Below the pieces are notes generated by a model. It made no database searches and had not been told where the DNA came from. It saw nothing but the letters and a program-made list of their open reading frames with translations. From NCBI GenBank assembly GCA_947452965.1, contig CANGEW010000008.1:19050-83049 (forward strand): a stretch of 64,000 bases of DNA, written 5' to 3'. Positions 17,191-25,846 of this stretch are shown here, piece after piece. This DNA is from Chitinophagaceae bacterium (GTDB taxonomy: Bacteria; Bacteroidota; Bacteroidia; Chitinophagales; Chitinophagaceae). The translations under genes were made by a program, and so were the position numbers. Positions within the stretch are counted from its first letter, which is position 1. Every line of letters starts with the position of its first letter.

Positions 17191-17766
17191 ATGAATCTGG
17201 ATTATACTCATGATTTACAGATATGCTTAGACACTTTAAAAAAAGGAGGTGTAATTCTTTACCCAACAGATACAATTTGGGGAATAGGATGCGATGCAAC
17301 AAATGAAAAAGCAGTTGATAGAATTTATCAAATAAAAAAACGTAACGAGAGTAAAAGTTTAATCATATTAGTGCCCGATGAATCCTACATACAGTATTAT
17401 TGTAATGATAAAACGGATTCAATATTTGATTTCTTGAAAAATGTACAAAAACCTACCACTATCATTTTTAAAAATGCCAATAATCTTCCCAAAAATTTAA
17501 TCAATAGCGACGGTAGTATCGGAATTAGAATTGTTAAAGATGAATTTTGCAAGAAACTAATCAAAAACTTTGGAAAGCCTATCGTTTCCACATCAGCAAA
17601 TATATCCGGATCAAGCTCGCCTCAATTATTCACTGATATTACTGCAGAAATCAAAAACGAAGTTGATTACATAGTTGAATACAGACAAGAAGAAACTATT
17701 ATATCAGAGGCGAGTTCTATTATCGGCTTTAATCAAGATGGATCCATTAATCTTATCAGAAAATAA
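17191..17766 (+). CDS. L-threonylcarbamoyladenylate synthase (Sua5/YrdC family)
   Basis: 191 aa. Makes threonylcarbamoyl-AMP, the precursor of the t6A37 modification of ANN-decoding tRNAs. It begins with GGVILYPTDTIWGIGCDATNE, the family signature, then KKRNESKSLIIL, a PTTIIF strand and SDGSIGIRI, and later KPIVSTSANISGSS. The length fits the short YrdC-only form without a Sua5 domain. Its stop codon directly abuts the stop of the convergent barrel gene (no spacer), so the transcripts must overlap. Confidence 0.93.
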   Translation: MNLDYTHDLQICLDTLKKGGVILYPTDTIWGIGCDATNEKAVDRIYQIKKRNESKSLIILVPDESYIQYYCNDKTDSIFDFLKNVQKPTTIIFKNANNLPKNLINSDGSIGIRIVKDEFCKKLIKNFGKPIVSTSANISGSSSPQLFTDITAEIKNEVDYIVEYRQEETIISEASSIIGFNQDGSINLIRK

Positions 17767-18345
17767 TTACAAGACATTCAATCCTACCCCAACATGAATA
17801 ACCTGACTTTTCCAACTTTCCGAGCTCATATCATTTAGATTATTCAATCCCATTTGATATCTAGCATATGCGCTAAATTTCAAAAAATTGAATTGAACAC
17901 CAGCAACCCCTGAAATATCTCCTATTTTGATTGCCGATTTTCCATCTGTAGCTGCATTTAAGTTTTTGCTAGCAAGCAAACTAAACTTGGGACCAATTTG
18001 AAATGAAAAGAATTTAGCGAACTTGATATTTAATAACAAAGGCACATTGATATACCCAAAATTAACTTTAGGGATCCCCGCAGACTGATATAAACCAGAA
18101 AAACCTTGTGCCGTGTCCATACTCACCGAACTATAATATAATTCTGGTTGAAATGAAAATGAATTCACAATAGATAGTTTTGCAAACGCACCCACATGAT
18201 AACCAAAGGCATACTTGTCGTTAAAGCTTGCTCCTTCAATTTTTTGAATATCCGTTCCTGCTTTTAGTCCGACATGAAAACTTTGAGCACTAACTAAAGA
18301 GCCAGTAAACCAAATAAACAAAACTAATGCGACTATCTTTTTCAT
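17767..18345 (-). CDS. Outer-membrane beta-barrel (porin-like) protein
   Basis: 192 aa. Signal peptide MKKIVALVLFIWFTGSLVSAQ. The mature part has HVGLKAGTDIQK, FGYHVGAFAKLSIVNSFSFQPELYYSS and a regular run of strands ending in IHVGVGLNVL with the hydrophobic C-terminus typical of eight-stranded barrels (PF13568-type). Role unknown; these small barrels are abundant in Bacteroidota. Single gene with its own upstream region shared back-to-back with the helicase leader. Confidence 0.85.
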   Translation of the reverse strand: MKKIVALVLFIWFTGSLVSAQSFHVGLKAGTDIQKIEGASFNDKYAFGYHVGAFAKLSIVNSFSFQPELYYSSVSMDTAQGFSGLYQSAGIPKVNFGYINVPLLLNIKFAKFFSFQIGPKFSLLASKNLNAATDGKSAIKIGDISGVAGVQFNFLKFSAYARYQMGLNNLNDMSSESWKSQVIHVGVGLNVL

Positions 18346-18455
18346 ATATAATTGATTTAGAGTGCAAATTACTAAAATACTGTCACGAATTCACTTTGAT
18401 TTACTTTCGTAGTTAATCATTTTGAAAAAAGTTATGAATTAACCAAAAGATGATG

Positions 18456-18463
18456 TACCTTTG
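18456..18463 (+). promoter_or_regulatory. -7 box of the DEAD-box helicase gene
   Basis: TACCTTTG fits TAnnTTTG. It implies a 5' leader of about 185 nt before the ATG at 18655. Confidence 0.6.
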
Positions 18464-18469
18464 CATCGT

Positions 18470-18654
18470 TTTAAAACAAACTGAGAATTACATGACATGC
18501 TCAGTTGCTGTTGCAACAATCAAAAAGTAACCTGCCCTTTTAGATTTTTTTCTCCCAACGGCCCGAAGCATTACATGTGACCATCAAAAATCATTTTTGA
18601 CCACATGGATCATTGTGTATCACAATGACGGGGTCTTCACTTAAAAATTAAATA
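18470..18654 (+). promoter_or_regulatory. Long structured 5' leader of the DEAD-box helicase mRNA
   Basis: The 18346-18654 gap has no gene. Downstream of the promoter box the leader holds several inverted repeats: CTGAG/CTCAG (18481-18485 with 18500-18504), a compound hairpin CATGTG/CACATG (18574-18579 with 18602-18607) enclosing TCAAAAA/TTTTTGA (18584-18590 with 18594-18600), and CATTGTG/CACAATG (18611-18617 with 18621-18627). No T-run follows the last hairpin, so this is not a simple terminator. Long leaders on cold-induced helicase mRNAs are known in other bacteria; cold or autoregulatory control here is inference. Confidence 0.5.
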
Positions 18655-20367
18655 ATGACAACATTTGAAGCATTAGGCCTCAAAACCGAATTATTACAAG
18701 CCGTTACTGAACTTGGCTTCGTAAATCCCACCCCTATTCAAGAACAAGCTATTCCAGTACTTCTTTCTGGAACCATGGACTTTGTAGGTTTGGCTCAAAC
18801 AGGAACTGGTAAAACAGCCGCATTTGGATTACCCCTTTTGCACTTAATCAATCCAGCTGATAGATTCCCTCAGGCATTAATTGTATGCCCAACCAGAGAA
18901 TTGTGTTTGCAAATCACCAATGATTTATTGACCTTCAAAAAACATCTTAAGGGTGTACATTCGGAAGCAGTTTATGGAGGCGCCTCTATTACTATGCAAA
19001 TCAGAAACCTTCGTCAAGGTGTTCAAATTGTAGTAGCTACCCCCGGGAGATTGATTGATCTTATCGAAAGAAAAGCGATTGATTTACAAAAAGTAAAATA
19101 CGTAGTGTTAGATGAAGCAGATGAAATGCTGAACATGGGATTTAGAGATGACATTGACTTCGTTTTAAAGAATACTATCAATAGAGAAAGCATCTGGTTA
19201 TTTAGTGCTACCATGCCGCCAGAAGTAAGGGCTATTTCAAAAAACTTCATGACTTCTCCCAAAGAAATCACGGTTGGAAAAAAGAATAGCGGTAACGCGA
19301 ATATTGATCATCAATATTATATATCGGCTGCACATCACCGTTATGAAACCCTAAAAAGACTCATCGATTTTAATCCAGGTATGTATGGCATCATATTTAC
19401 CAGAACAAAAGCAGATGCGCAAGAAATCTCTGAAAGACTTTCCAAAAGCGGGTATGATATCGAGGCATTGCATGGTGATTTAACGCAACAGCAACGAGAT
19501 AAAGTAATGGGACGTTTTAGAAGCAAGGCACTTCAATTATTGATTGCAACAGATGTTGCGGCTAGAGGTATTGATGTAGACGGCATCACGCACGTAATCA
19601 ATTTTGAACTTCCTGACGATATGGAGGTATATACTCATAGAAGTGGTCGTACCGCAAGAGCCGGGAAAAGCGGTATTTGCATTTCTATTTGTCATGTAAA
19701 AGAAACTTTTAAAATCAGATCACTCGAAAGAATGATTAACGCTACTTTTCACAAAGTAGATATTCCTAGTGGTAAAGATGTTTGCAGAAAACAATTCTTT
19801 CACTTTATGGACAAACTTATTAAAACTGATATTTCTCATGGAGATTACGAAACCTATCTCCCTGACCTAATGGAAAAATTTCAAGATGTTACTAAAGAAG
19901 AAATTCTTCAAAGAGTTGCCGCACTTGAATTTGACCATTTTCTGAAGTATTATCAAAATGCAGAAGACTTAAATCTAAAACTAGATACAAGAAATAGACT
20001 CCAAAATACTGATCGTGATCGCGGAGCTGCACCACAAAGAGGCGAAAGAAACTTTAACCGTGCAGATAACGGTTATACAAGATTGTTTGTGAATTTGGGT
20101 ACAAAAGATGGCTTCTATAAAGCAAGCCTGTTGCAATTTATTTTAGATGAAAGTAATTTGAAAAAAGAAGTCCTTGGAAAAATTGATCTTAGAGAAATGA
20201 ATACCTGGATTGAAGTTGACAAAGCTAATGCATCCAGAATGATAAAAGCTATTGACGGAAAGCGCTATAACAACAGAACCGTTCGTATGAACGAAGCAGA
20301 TGGTGGTTTTAAAAGACCATCCGATGAAGGCAGAAAAAGAAACTATGCGCCAAGAGAAAGAAGATAA
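18655..20367 (+). CDS. DEAD-box RNA helicase with DbpA-type RNA-binding domain
   Basis: 570 aa. ATP-dependent RNA unwinding, probably in ribosome assembly or cold adaptation (CsdA/DeaD/DbpA type). Q-motif GFVNPTPIQEQ at 21-31, Walker A AQTGTGKT at 47-54, then PTRELC, TPGRL, DEAD, SAT, a helicase C domain with ARGIDVDG and HRSGRTARAGKSG, and a C-terminal RNA-binding domain (about 475-550, YTRLFVNLGTKDGFYKASLLQFI). The tail is Arg-rich. Preceded by the long leader and closed by a 13-bp bidirectional terminator. Confidence 0.94.
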   Translation: MTTFEALGLKTELLQAVTELGFVNPTPIQEQAIPVLLSGTMDFVGLAQTGTGKTAAFGLPLLHLINPADRFPQALIVCPTRELCLQITNDLLTFKKHLKGVHSEAVYGGASITMQIRNLRQGVQIVVATPGRLIDLIERKAIDLQKVKYVVLDEADEMLNMGFRDDIDFVLKNTINRESIWLFSATMPPEVRAISKNFMTSPKEITVGKKNSGNANIDHQYYISAAHHRYETLKRLIDFNPGMYGIIFTRTKADAQEISERLSKSGYDIEALHGDLTQQQRDKVMGRFRSKALQLLIATDVAARGIDVDGITHVINFELPDDMEVYTHRSGRTARAGKSGICISICHVKETFKIRSLERMINATFHKVDIPSGKDVCRKQFFHFMDKLIKTDISHGDYETYLPDLMEKFQDVTKEEILQRVAALEFDHFLKYYQNAEDLNLKLDTRNRLQNTDRDRGAAPQRGERNFNRADNGYTRLFVNLGTKDGFYKASLLQFILDESNLKKEVLGKIDLREMNTWIEVDKANASRMIKAIDGKRYNNRTVRMNEADGGFKRPSDEGRKRNYAPRERR

Positions 20368-20380
20368 TTCTAATGAACCT

Positions 20381-20410
20381 AAAAAGTCCCTGAAAACTCA
20401 GGGACTTTTT
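20381..20410. terminator. Bidirectional terminator after the helicase gene
   Basis: 13-bp stem (20381-20393 with 20398-20410) around loop AAAC, A5 before and T5 after. Its right end touches the stop codon of the convergent metallophosphoesterase gene. Confidence 0.93.
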
Positions 20411-21663
20411 TATATTAATTCTAAGACTGTTATCTCCGGCAATACCCCCACTCTTCCCGGATACCCTAAAAATCCAAATCCTCTGTTTACATATAATTTA
20501 CTCGCTCCATTTTCATATAAACCCGCCCACTCTTTATAAACATATTGAATCGGACTCCATTTGAAGCCAGGTAATTCTACACCAAATTGCATGCCGTGTG
20601 TATGCCCACTTAATGTTAAATCAACATCTTTGTAGTATTTAAGAATTTGACCATGCCAATGGCTAGGGTCATGACTCATAAGAATTTTAAAAGGATACTT
20701 CTCAGTGCCATCATAGGCAAGATCCATTTTGCCATATTTAGGAAAATTGCTTTTTGCACTCCAATTCTCTATACCCATAAGAGCAATCACATCTTTGTTC
20801 TTTTTTAACTCAACATGTTCATTCAATAGCAAACGCCAACCCATATCGGAGTGAATATTTTTTAATCTGGTTAAATTCTCCATTTTACTAATCCCATCTG
20901 AAGGCCATTGAATATAATCTCCGTAATCATGATTACCCAAAACCGAATATACACCCATAGGGGCTTTTATGCTGGAAAATAAATGTTTGTACTCATCCAT
21001 CTCAGAAGCTTTGTTATTTACTAAATCTCCCGTAAATAAAATTAGATCTGCATTTTGTTGCATAATGACATCTATTCCTTTGGCCACATCTTGCTTATCT
21101 AAAAAGCTACCCGAATGAATATCACTGATGTGAAGAATCCGAAGACCCCTAAATGATAGGGGCAAATTAGGAAAATGAAGGCGCTCAGTTCTTACCTGAT
21201 AATTATATTTGTTATTAAACCCGTATACTAGCGTTCCAAATAAACTACCCGCCGTAAGCATTCCAAGCCAACTTAAAAAACTGGATCTACTAATATGATT
21301 ACTATAATCTGCAGATTGTTTTGCAACGGGAGAATCAAAGAATGCAACATAAGCCCATTGAACAAAACGCCTGCAATCATCTATAAAAAAAATAACGACT
21401 GCAACAAATTTGGCAATGAACAATCCTATCACCAAGGCTAACATGTAGGTTCGAACTTTTTTACTTAAAAAATCCTCATGCATTAAATTATACGTCAACA
21501 AAACCATCACAGAAATCACTGCTATACCCCAATACAAGCCAATTACAAAAGATTGAGTTCTGGGTGACACATCAAGTAAAAGATATTTAATGGACTGAAA
21601 AATATACCAATCCATTAAAAGAAGTATGGCAATAAAAACAAGAAGTCCCAAAGGTGAGCGCAT
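20410..21663 (-). CDS. Membrane-anchored calcineurin-like metallophosphoesterase
   Basis: 417 aa from ATG 21663 (MRSPLGLLVFIAILLLMDW); a longer frame to 21753 adds 30 residues without family features. Four hydrophobic segments fall within the first 170 residues. The phosphoesterase domain then shows all motifs in order: LHISDIHSG, LFTGDLVN, VLGNHDYGDY, MSHDPSHW and SGHTHGMQFG. YkuE/LpxG-like enzymes of this architecture cleave lipid or nucleotide phosphoesters; the substrate here is not known. Single gene. Confidence 0.9.
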   Translation of the reverse strand: MRSPLGLLVFIAILLLMDWYIFQSIKYLLLDVSPRTQSFVIGLYWGIAVISVMVLLTYNLMHEDFLSKKVRTYMLALVIGLFIAKFVAVVIFFIDDCRRFVQWAYVAFFDSPVAKQSADYSNHISRSSFLSWLGMLTAGSLFGTLVYGFNNKYNYQVRTERLHFPNLPLSFRGLRILHISDIHSGSFLDKQDVAKGIDVIMQQNADLILFTGDLVNNKASEMDEYKHLFSSIKAPMGVYSVLGNHDYGDYIQWPSDGISKMENLTRLKNIHSDMGWRLLLNEHVELKKNKDVIALMGIENWSAKSNFPKYGKMDLAYDGTEKYPFKILMSHDPSHWHGQILKYYKDVDLTLSGHTHGMQFGVELPGFKWSPIQYVYKEWAGLYENGASKLYVNRGFGFLGYPGRVGVLPEITVLELI

Positions 21664-21837
21664 AGGTATTATGTTATTGAATAAATGAACGAATTTTGAT
21701 GTAAATTGACAATAATTCCATTGATAAACAATTGTTTGGAATCTTTGTTTCAAAAATTTATGTTATTATTGAATAGCTAACATTTTAATATAAACATCTG
21801 AACAACTTTTACAAAAACACCAAAAAAATAACCGATT

Positions 21838-21865
21838 TTTGTTTTTAATTCAGCATATACTTTTT
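21838..21865 (+). promoter_or_regulatory. Probable parA promoter
   Basis: TTTG at 21838-21841 and TACTTTTT at 21858-21865 (one mismatch from TAnnTTTG), 16 nt apart. The -7 box ends 5 nt before the parA ATG, again predicting a leaderless start. Confidence 0.5.
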
Positions 21866-21870
21866 ACACT

Positions 21871-22671
21871 ATGGCAAGAATAATTGGAGTAGCAAATCAG
21901 AAAGGAGGAGTTGGAAAAACAACCACTGCTATCAACTTAGCGGCTAGCTTGGCAATTCTCGAATATAAAACATTATTAATTGACGCTGATCCTCAGGCGA
22001 ACAGTACTACAGGCGTTGGTTTTGATTTACAAAATATCACCAAGAGTCTCTATGACTGTATGGTAAATGAGGCTACGGCAGAAGAAGTTGTACTGAAAAC
22101 CGCTATACCCCATTTAGACCTCATTCCTTCTCATATTGACCTCGTGGGTGCAGAGATTGAAATGATTAATTATCCCAGCAGAGAACTCGTGCTAAAAAAA
22201 GCTATAGACAACATTTCCGAGCAATACGATTTTATTATCATTGATTGTTCTCCTTCTTTGGGATTAATTACCGTAAATGCGCTAACTGCAGCTGACAGTG
22301 TAGTAATACCTGTTCAAACAGAATTTTTTGCTTTGGAAGGATTAGGCAAATTATTAAATACAGTAAAAATTGTACAAAATCGACTGAATACCAACTTGAA
22401 AATTGAAGGAATATTAATGACCATGTACGATGGCAGATTACGATTATGCAACCAAGTGGTAAGTGAGGTAAGACGACATTTTGAAGACATGGTGTTCAGT
22501 AGTATTATCCATCGAAATACCAAGTTAAGTGAAGCTCCAAGTGTTGGAAAGCCAGTAATTTTATACGATTCGGATAGTAAGGGGGCTGTTAACTATTTAA
22601 ATTTAGCGAAAGAAATTTTGCAAAAAAACAACATGACCAAAATTAAACAAGAGGATAAGATTATGGAATAA
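21871..22671 (+). CDS. parA: Chromosome partitioning ATPase ParA (Soj)
   Basis: 266 aa. Deviant Walker A KGGVGKTT at 11-18, [25 protein letters not shown] (Walker B) and [14 protein letters not shown]. Works with ParB and parS near the origin to segregate chromosomes. No sequence-specific N-terminal DNA-binding domain, as expected for chromosomal ParA. First gene of parA-parB-DUF5683-dapB, an order common in Bacteroidota. A repeat-filled 135-nt spacer separates it from parB. I see no parS palindrome in the window. Confidence 0.96.
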   Translation: MARIIGVANQKGGVGKTTTAINLAASLAILEYKTLLIDADPQANSTTGVGFDLQNITKSLYDCMVNEATAEEVVLKTAIPHLDLIPSHIDLVGAEIEMINYPSRELVLKKAIDNISEQYDFIIIDCSPSLGLITVNALTAADSVVIPVQTEFFALEGLGKLLNTVKIVQNRLNTNLKIEGILMTMYDGRLRLCNQVVSEVRRHFEDMVFSSIIHRNTKLSEAPSVGKPVILYDSDSKGAVNYLNLAKEILQKNNMTKIKQEDKIME

Positions 22672-22687
22672 TCAGGTTCGATAGATT

Positions 22688-22757
22688 CAAAAGGTTTAAA
22701 GGTTTAAAAGGTTTAAAGGTTTCAAAAGTTCAAAAGTTCAAAAGTTCAAAAGGTTTG
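22688..22757 (+). repeat. AAAGGTTT / AAAAGTTC tandem microrepeats between parA and parB
   Basis: Seven or more imperfect 8-nt units: AAAGGTTT-like units first, then four TTCAAAAG units in register. Related units occur at 29440-29655 and 46079-46133. No function can be read from the sequence. Confidence 0.85.
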
Positions 22758-22806
22758 ATATGTAAAGAACAACATCTGGAACCTTTGGAACAAATAATAA
22801 TATACT

Positions 22807-23718
22807 ATGTCTATGCAAAAAAAATCAGACGCTTTAGGAAAAGGTATCAGAAGTTTACTTCAAAATATTGATGCAGATTTGAAAAATACGGCCGGCACTT
22901 TAAAAACCGAAATCGTAGAAAAAACTGCTGGACAATTCAACGTAACACTGGATCAAATTGAAGTAAATCCCAACCAGCCAAGAAAAGATTTTGAAGAAGT
23001 TGCTTTAAGCGAATTAGCCGCTTCTATCAAAATGCATGGCATCATTCAACCCCTGACTGTTTCAGCACTTCCCAACGGAAAATATAAACTCATTGCCGGT
23101 GAAAGAAGATTCCGAGCCTCTAGAATTGCAGGATTAAAAGAAGTACCGGTTTTTATCAGAGAAATCAATGATAGCAATATTCTTGAGCTAGCACTTCTCG
23201 AAAACTTACAAAGAGAAAATCTTAACGCCATAGAAATTGCATTAAGTTATAAAAGGCTTATGGATGATCTCGACTACAATCAAGATCAATTGGCAGAAAG
23301 AATGGGGAAAGACCGAAGCACAGTAACCAACTATATCCGTTTATTAAAACTTCCACCAGATATTCAAGTGGCAGTTAGAAACAATACCATATCAATGGGA
23401 CATGCAAGAGCTATTATCAATGTTGATGTGGTTGATAAGCAATTATTCATTTTTTCAGAGATAAAAAAGAAAGGACTCTCCGTTCGTCAAACAGAAGAAT
23501 TGGTAAGAAAACTATATACAGGGAATACCTCAAAACCTTCTTCAAAGACAGTTACAGCAGACAGCTTCAAAAAAATTGAAGATAAAATCGCTTCCCATTT
23601 TGGCACTAAAGTAAAATTGAACCACAATAAAAAAGGTCATGGTTCCATATTGTTTGAATACTACTCTTTAGAAGAATTCAACGCATTGCTGGACAAATTA
23701 AACATATCTATTAGTTAA
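22807..23718 (+). CDS. parB: ParB/Spo0J family partition protein
   Basis: 303 aa. N-terminal LGKGIRSLL stretch (ParA-interacting), then the ParB/sulfiredoxin domain with IEVNPNQPRKDF, the CTP-binding motif GERRFRAS (98-105) and ENLQRENLNAIE. A helix-turn-helix follows with DYNQDQLAERMGKDRSTVTNYIRLLKLP and MGHARAI. A short C-terminal dimerisation segment (about 240-303) ends the protein. The start could also be the second Met (22813). DUF5683 follows after 2 nt. Confidence 0.95.
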   Translation: MSMQKKSDALGKGIRSLLQNIDADLKNTAGTLKTEIVEKTAGQFNVTLDQIEVNPNQPRKDFEEVALSELAASIKMHGIIQPLTVSALPNGKYKLIAGERRFRASRIAGLKEVPVFIREINDSNILELALLENLQRENLNAIEIALSYKRLMDDLDYNQDQLAERMGKDRSTVTNYIRLLKLPPDIQVAVRNNTISMGHARAIINVDVVDKQLFIFSEIKKKGLSVRQTEELVRKLYTGNTSKPSSKTVTADSFKKIEDKIASHFGTKVKLNHNKKGHGSILFEYYSLEEFNALLDKLNISIS

Positions 23719-23720
23719 TA

Positions 23721-24302
23721 ATGCTGCAACGAATAGTCATAAGTTTTTTCACCACCATTTTATTGATTCCGATTGTAACCAATGCTCAATTAAATGACAG
23801 CATCCCTTTTCCACCTATTGGAATCACTTCCACTCCTGTAAAAAAATATAACCCTAATAAAGCTATCATAAGATCTGCTTTGATCCCAGGATGGGGACAA
23901 ATTACCAATAAAAAATACTGGAAATTACCCTTGGTATACGGTGCCATTGGAACTACAACCTATCTTTTTTTTCAGAACATTAAAATATATAACGAAGCTA
24001 GCGAAGCGTATCGATTAGCCACAGATGGAGATCCTACTAACGATGAACAGATACAACAACCCTATTATAGTGTAAAAGGGCAGCCGGACAGAATAAGAAA
24101 TTTCAGAAATGCAGTAAGACAAGATGTAGACTACTGCGTTTTGTTCTTTATTTTATTTTGGGGACTTAATGTGGCGGATGCTGCTGTAGATGCCCATTTA
24201 AAAACTTTTGATGTAAGTGATAACCTTAGCATTGAATTGAAACCTAGTTATTCACCCATAAGTAAAACAACCGGAATAGGATTGGTAATGCATATAAAAT
24301 AG
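23721..24302 (+). CDS. DUF5683 membrane protein
   Basis: 193 aa. Signal peptide (MLQRIVISFFTTILLIPIVTNAQ) and then NPNKAIIRSALIPGWGQITNKKYWKLPLVYGAIG, the DUF5683 signature, with two later hydrophobic segments (about 72-90 and 135-155). The family nearly always sits between parB and dapB in Bacteroidota, as here. The function is unknown; a link to envelope growth or division is only suggested by position. Confidence 0.88.
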   Translation: MLQRIVISFFTTILLIPIVTNAQLNDSIPFPPIGITSTPVKKYNPNKAIIRSALIPGWGQITNKKYWKLPLVYGAIGTTTYLFFQNIKIYNEASEAYRLATDGDPTNDEQIQQPYYSVKGQPDRIRNFRNAVRQDVDYCVLFFILFWGLNVADAAVDAHLKTFDVSDNLSIELKPSYSPISKTTGIGLVMHIK

Positions 24303-24357
24303 ACAAGCTAATTTGTTCATTTCAAAAGATAGATAACAATGACGAATTTTTGAATTC

Positions 24358-24429
24358 AAAAAACAAAAGTAAAAAATATACTTTTAACTTTTGTTTTTTA
24401 ACTTTTGATTTTTAACTTTTGATTTTTTA
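24358..24429 (+). repeat. TTTTTAACTTTTGATT tandem repeat upstream of dapB
   Basis: Three nearly identical units of about 16 nt (TTTTAACTTTTGTTT then two TTTTTAACTTTTGATT) fill the last 50 nt before the dapB leader. A reverse copy AAACAAAAGTAAAAA (24361-24375) could pair with the first unit and form an A/T hairpin. Confidence 0.8.
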
Positions 24430-24435
24430 TCAATC

Positions 24436-25155
24436 ATGAAAATAGCACTCATCGGATATGGAAAAATGGGCAAAGCAATAGAAAGTGTTGCAATAGAGAG
24501 AGGGCATTCTGTCATTTTAAAAATCACTTCACAAAACGTTGAAGAGCTTACTATTGAAGCGTTACAAGAAGCAGACATCGCCATTGAATTCTCCAGTCCT
24601 GATAGCGCAGTATCCAATATCATAATGTGTATGGATGCAAAACTCCCTGTTGTATGTGGGAGTACAGGCTGGTATTCAAAATTAGATGTAGTTAAAGAAT
24701 ACTGCGAAACAAATAATGGCTCTCTTTTATATGCTAGCAATTTCAGTATAGGTGTAAATATTTTTTTTGAACTGAACGAACATTTGGCCCAATTAATGGC
24801 CCAACAACCTTCATACAAATTATCCATACAAGAAATTCATCATACACAAAAAAAAGATGCTCCGAGCGGTACGGCTATTAGTTTGGCAGAAGGTATCATC
24901 CAAAACAATCCTAATAAAACCTCTTGGAAATTAGGGCCAACTTCATGTGCAAATGAAATTGAAATTATCAGCGAACGAATTGACCCTGCACCTGGCACAC
25001 ATATCATTACTTATAGCTCTTCCATAGACGACTTAGAAATAAAACATACTGCACACAACAGAATTGGATTTGCCACCGGCGCGGTTGTTGCTGCAGAGTT
25101 TTTACAAGAAAAAATGGGCGTATTTACCATGAAGGATTTACTTAAAAGAAACTAA
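24436..25155 (+). CDS. dapB: 4-hydroxy-tetrahydrodipicolinate reductase
   Basis: 239 aa. NAD(P)H reduction in the diaminopimelate/lysine path. The Rossmann start IALIGYGKMGKAIE is followed by IEFSSPDSAVSNI, VVCGSTGWY, the conserved NFSIGVNIFF, and the catalytic-site motif EIHHTQKKDAPSGTA. The shorter length (about 240 rather than 270 aa) is usual for Bacteroidota. Last gene of the par cluster; lepB, which often follows, is not here. A strong terminator follows. Confidence 0.95.
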   Translation: MKIALIGYGKMGKAIESVAIERGHSVILKITSQNVEELTIEALQEADIAIEFSSPDSAVSNIIMCMDAKLPVVCGSTGWYSKLDVVKEYCETNNGSLLYASNFSIGVNIFFELNEHLAQLMAQQPSYKLSIQEIHHTQKKDAPSGTAISLAEGIIQNNPNKTSWKLGPTSCANEIEIISERIDPAPGTHIITYSSSIDDLEIKHTAHNRIGFATGAVVAAEFLQEKMGVFTMKDLLKRN

Positions 25156-25180
25156 TACTTTTCAAAAAAATTTTCTCATA

Positions 25181-25212
25181 AAAAAAGGCACTGAAAAATC
25201 AGTGCCTTTTTT
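25181..25212. terminator. Bidirectional terminator after dapB
   Basis: 14-bp perfect stem, 25181-25194 with 25199-25212 (core GGCACTGA/TCAGTGCC), loop AAAA, with A6 and T6 flanks. Shared with the convergent barrel gene at 25230. Confidence 0.93.
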
Positions 25213-25229
25213 ATATAATAATTTCTGAA

Positions 25230-25736
25230 TTATTTTTTACCAGCAAAATGAATTTGAAAACCAACATTTAATGCGTAATTAGTGGCTTTGCTACTTGTGT
25301 TATTTTTATATTGTAACGCAACTTCTGCAGCAATATTACTGTTAAGGAAATAAGCAATCCCCGCGTCAAATCCAAGTGTGGTGTATCCCAAACCTAAATT
25401 GGCATTTTCACCAAACTCTGCTGAGCCTTGGCTAAACAATTTTGTATTAGGACCCAATGTGCAAATATAATAACGAACAAATGGACCAAACAAAGTATAT
25501 GGATCCTGATTACTTTGTTTCACATATGAAGCCTCTGCTCCCAAAGCAAAATTGTTTGCAATAAAATATCCGATTTTTGGAGCGATATTTAAATTTAAAC
25601 CAGAGCTAGCACCATCAGCATCTGTTGACGAATTGATCGCAATAGATCCGCCTAACAACAAATTAGAAGCAGCTGTTTGAGCAAAGGTTAAAGAAGTTGC
25701 TATGGAAAGCGAAATAATTAAAAATACTTTTTTCAT
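25230..25736 (-). CDS. Small outer-membrane beta-barrel protein 1
   Basis: 168 aa. Signal peptide MKKVFLIISLSIATSLTFAQ. The mature part alternates strands such as LNLNIAPKIGYFIANNFALGAEASYV, FGPFVRYYI and ALNVGFQIHF and ends in KK after a terminal aromatic strand. It is of the OmpW/porin-like eight-strand class, without a recognisable ligand. First of three consecutive barrel genes in the same direction; a CATATTTG box at 25763-25756 lies 19 nt upstream. Confidence 0.82.
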   Translation of the reverse strand: MKKVFLIISLSIATSLTFAQTAASNLLLGGSIAINSSTDADGASSGLNLNIAPKIGYFIANNFALGAEASYVKQSNQDPYTLFGPFVRYYICTLGPNTKLFSQGSAEFGENANLGLGYTTLGFDAGIAYFLNSNIAAEVALQYKNNTSSKATNYALNVGFQIHFAGKK

Positions 25737-25796
25737 GTTATTTTGTTTTAATAATCAAATATGGTACAATATTAACATTTTTTTTTAATACCCCAC

Positions 25797-25827
25797 AAAA
25801 AATAGCCTCTTGTAGAGGCTATTTTTT
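25797..25827 (-). terminator. Intrinsic terminator after the 25847 barrel gene
   Basis: 14-bp stem (25797-25810 with 25814-25827, core TAGCCTCT/AGAGGCTA) with loop TGT and A/T tracts; on the minus strand it follows the second barrel gene. Confidence 0.92.
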
Positions 25828-25846
25828 GTATAAACATTAAAATAAA

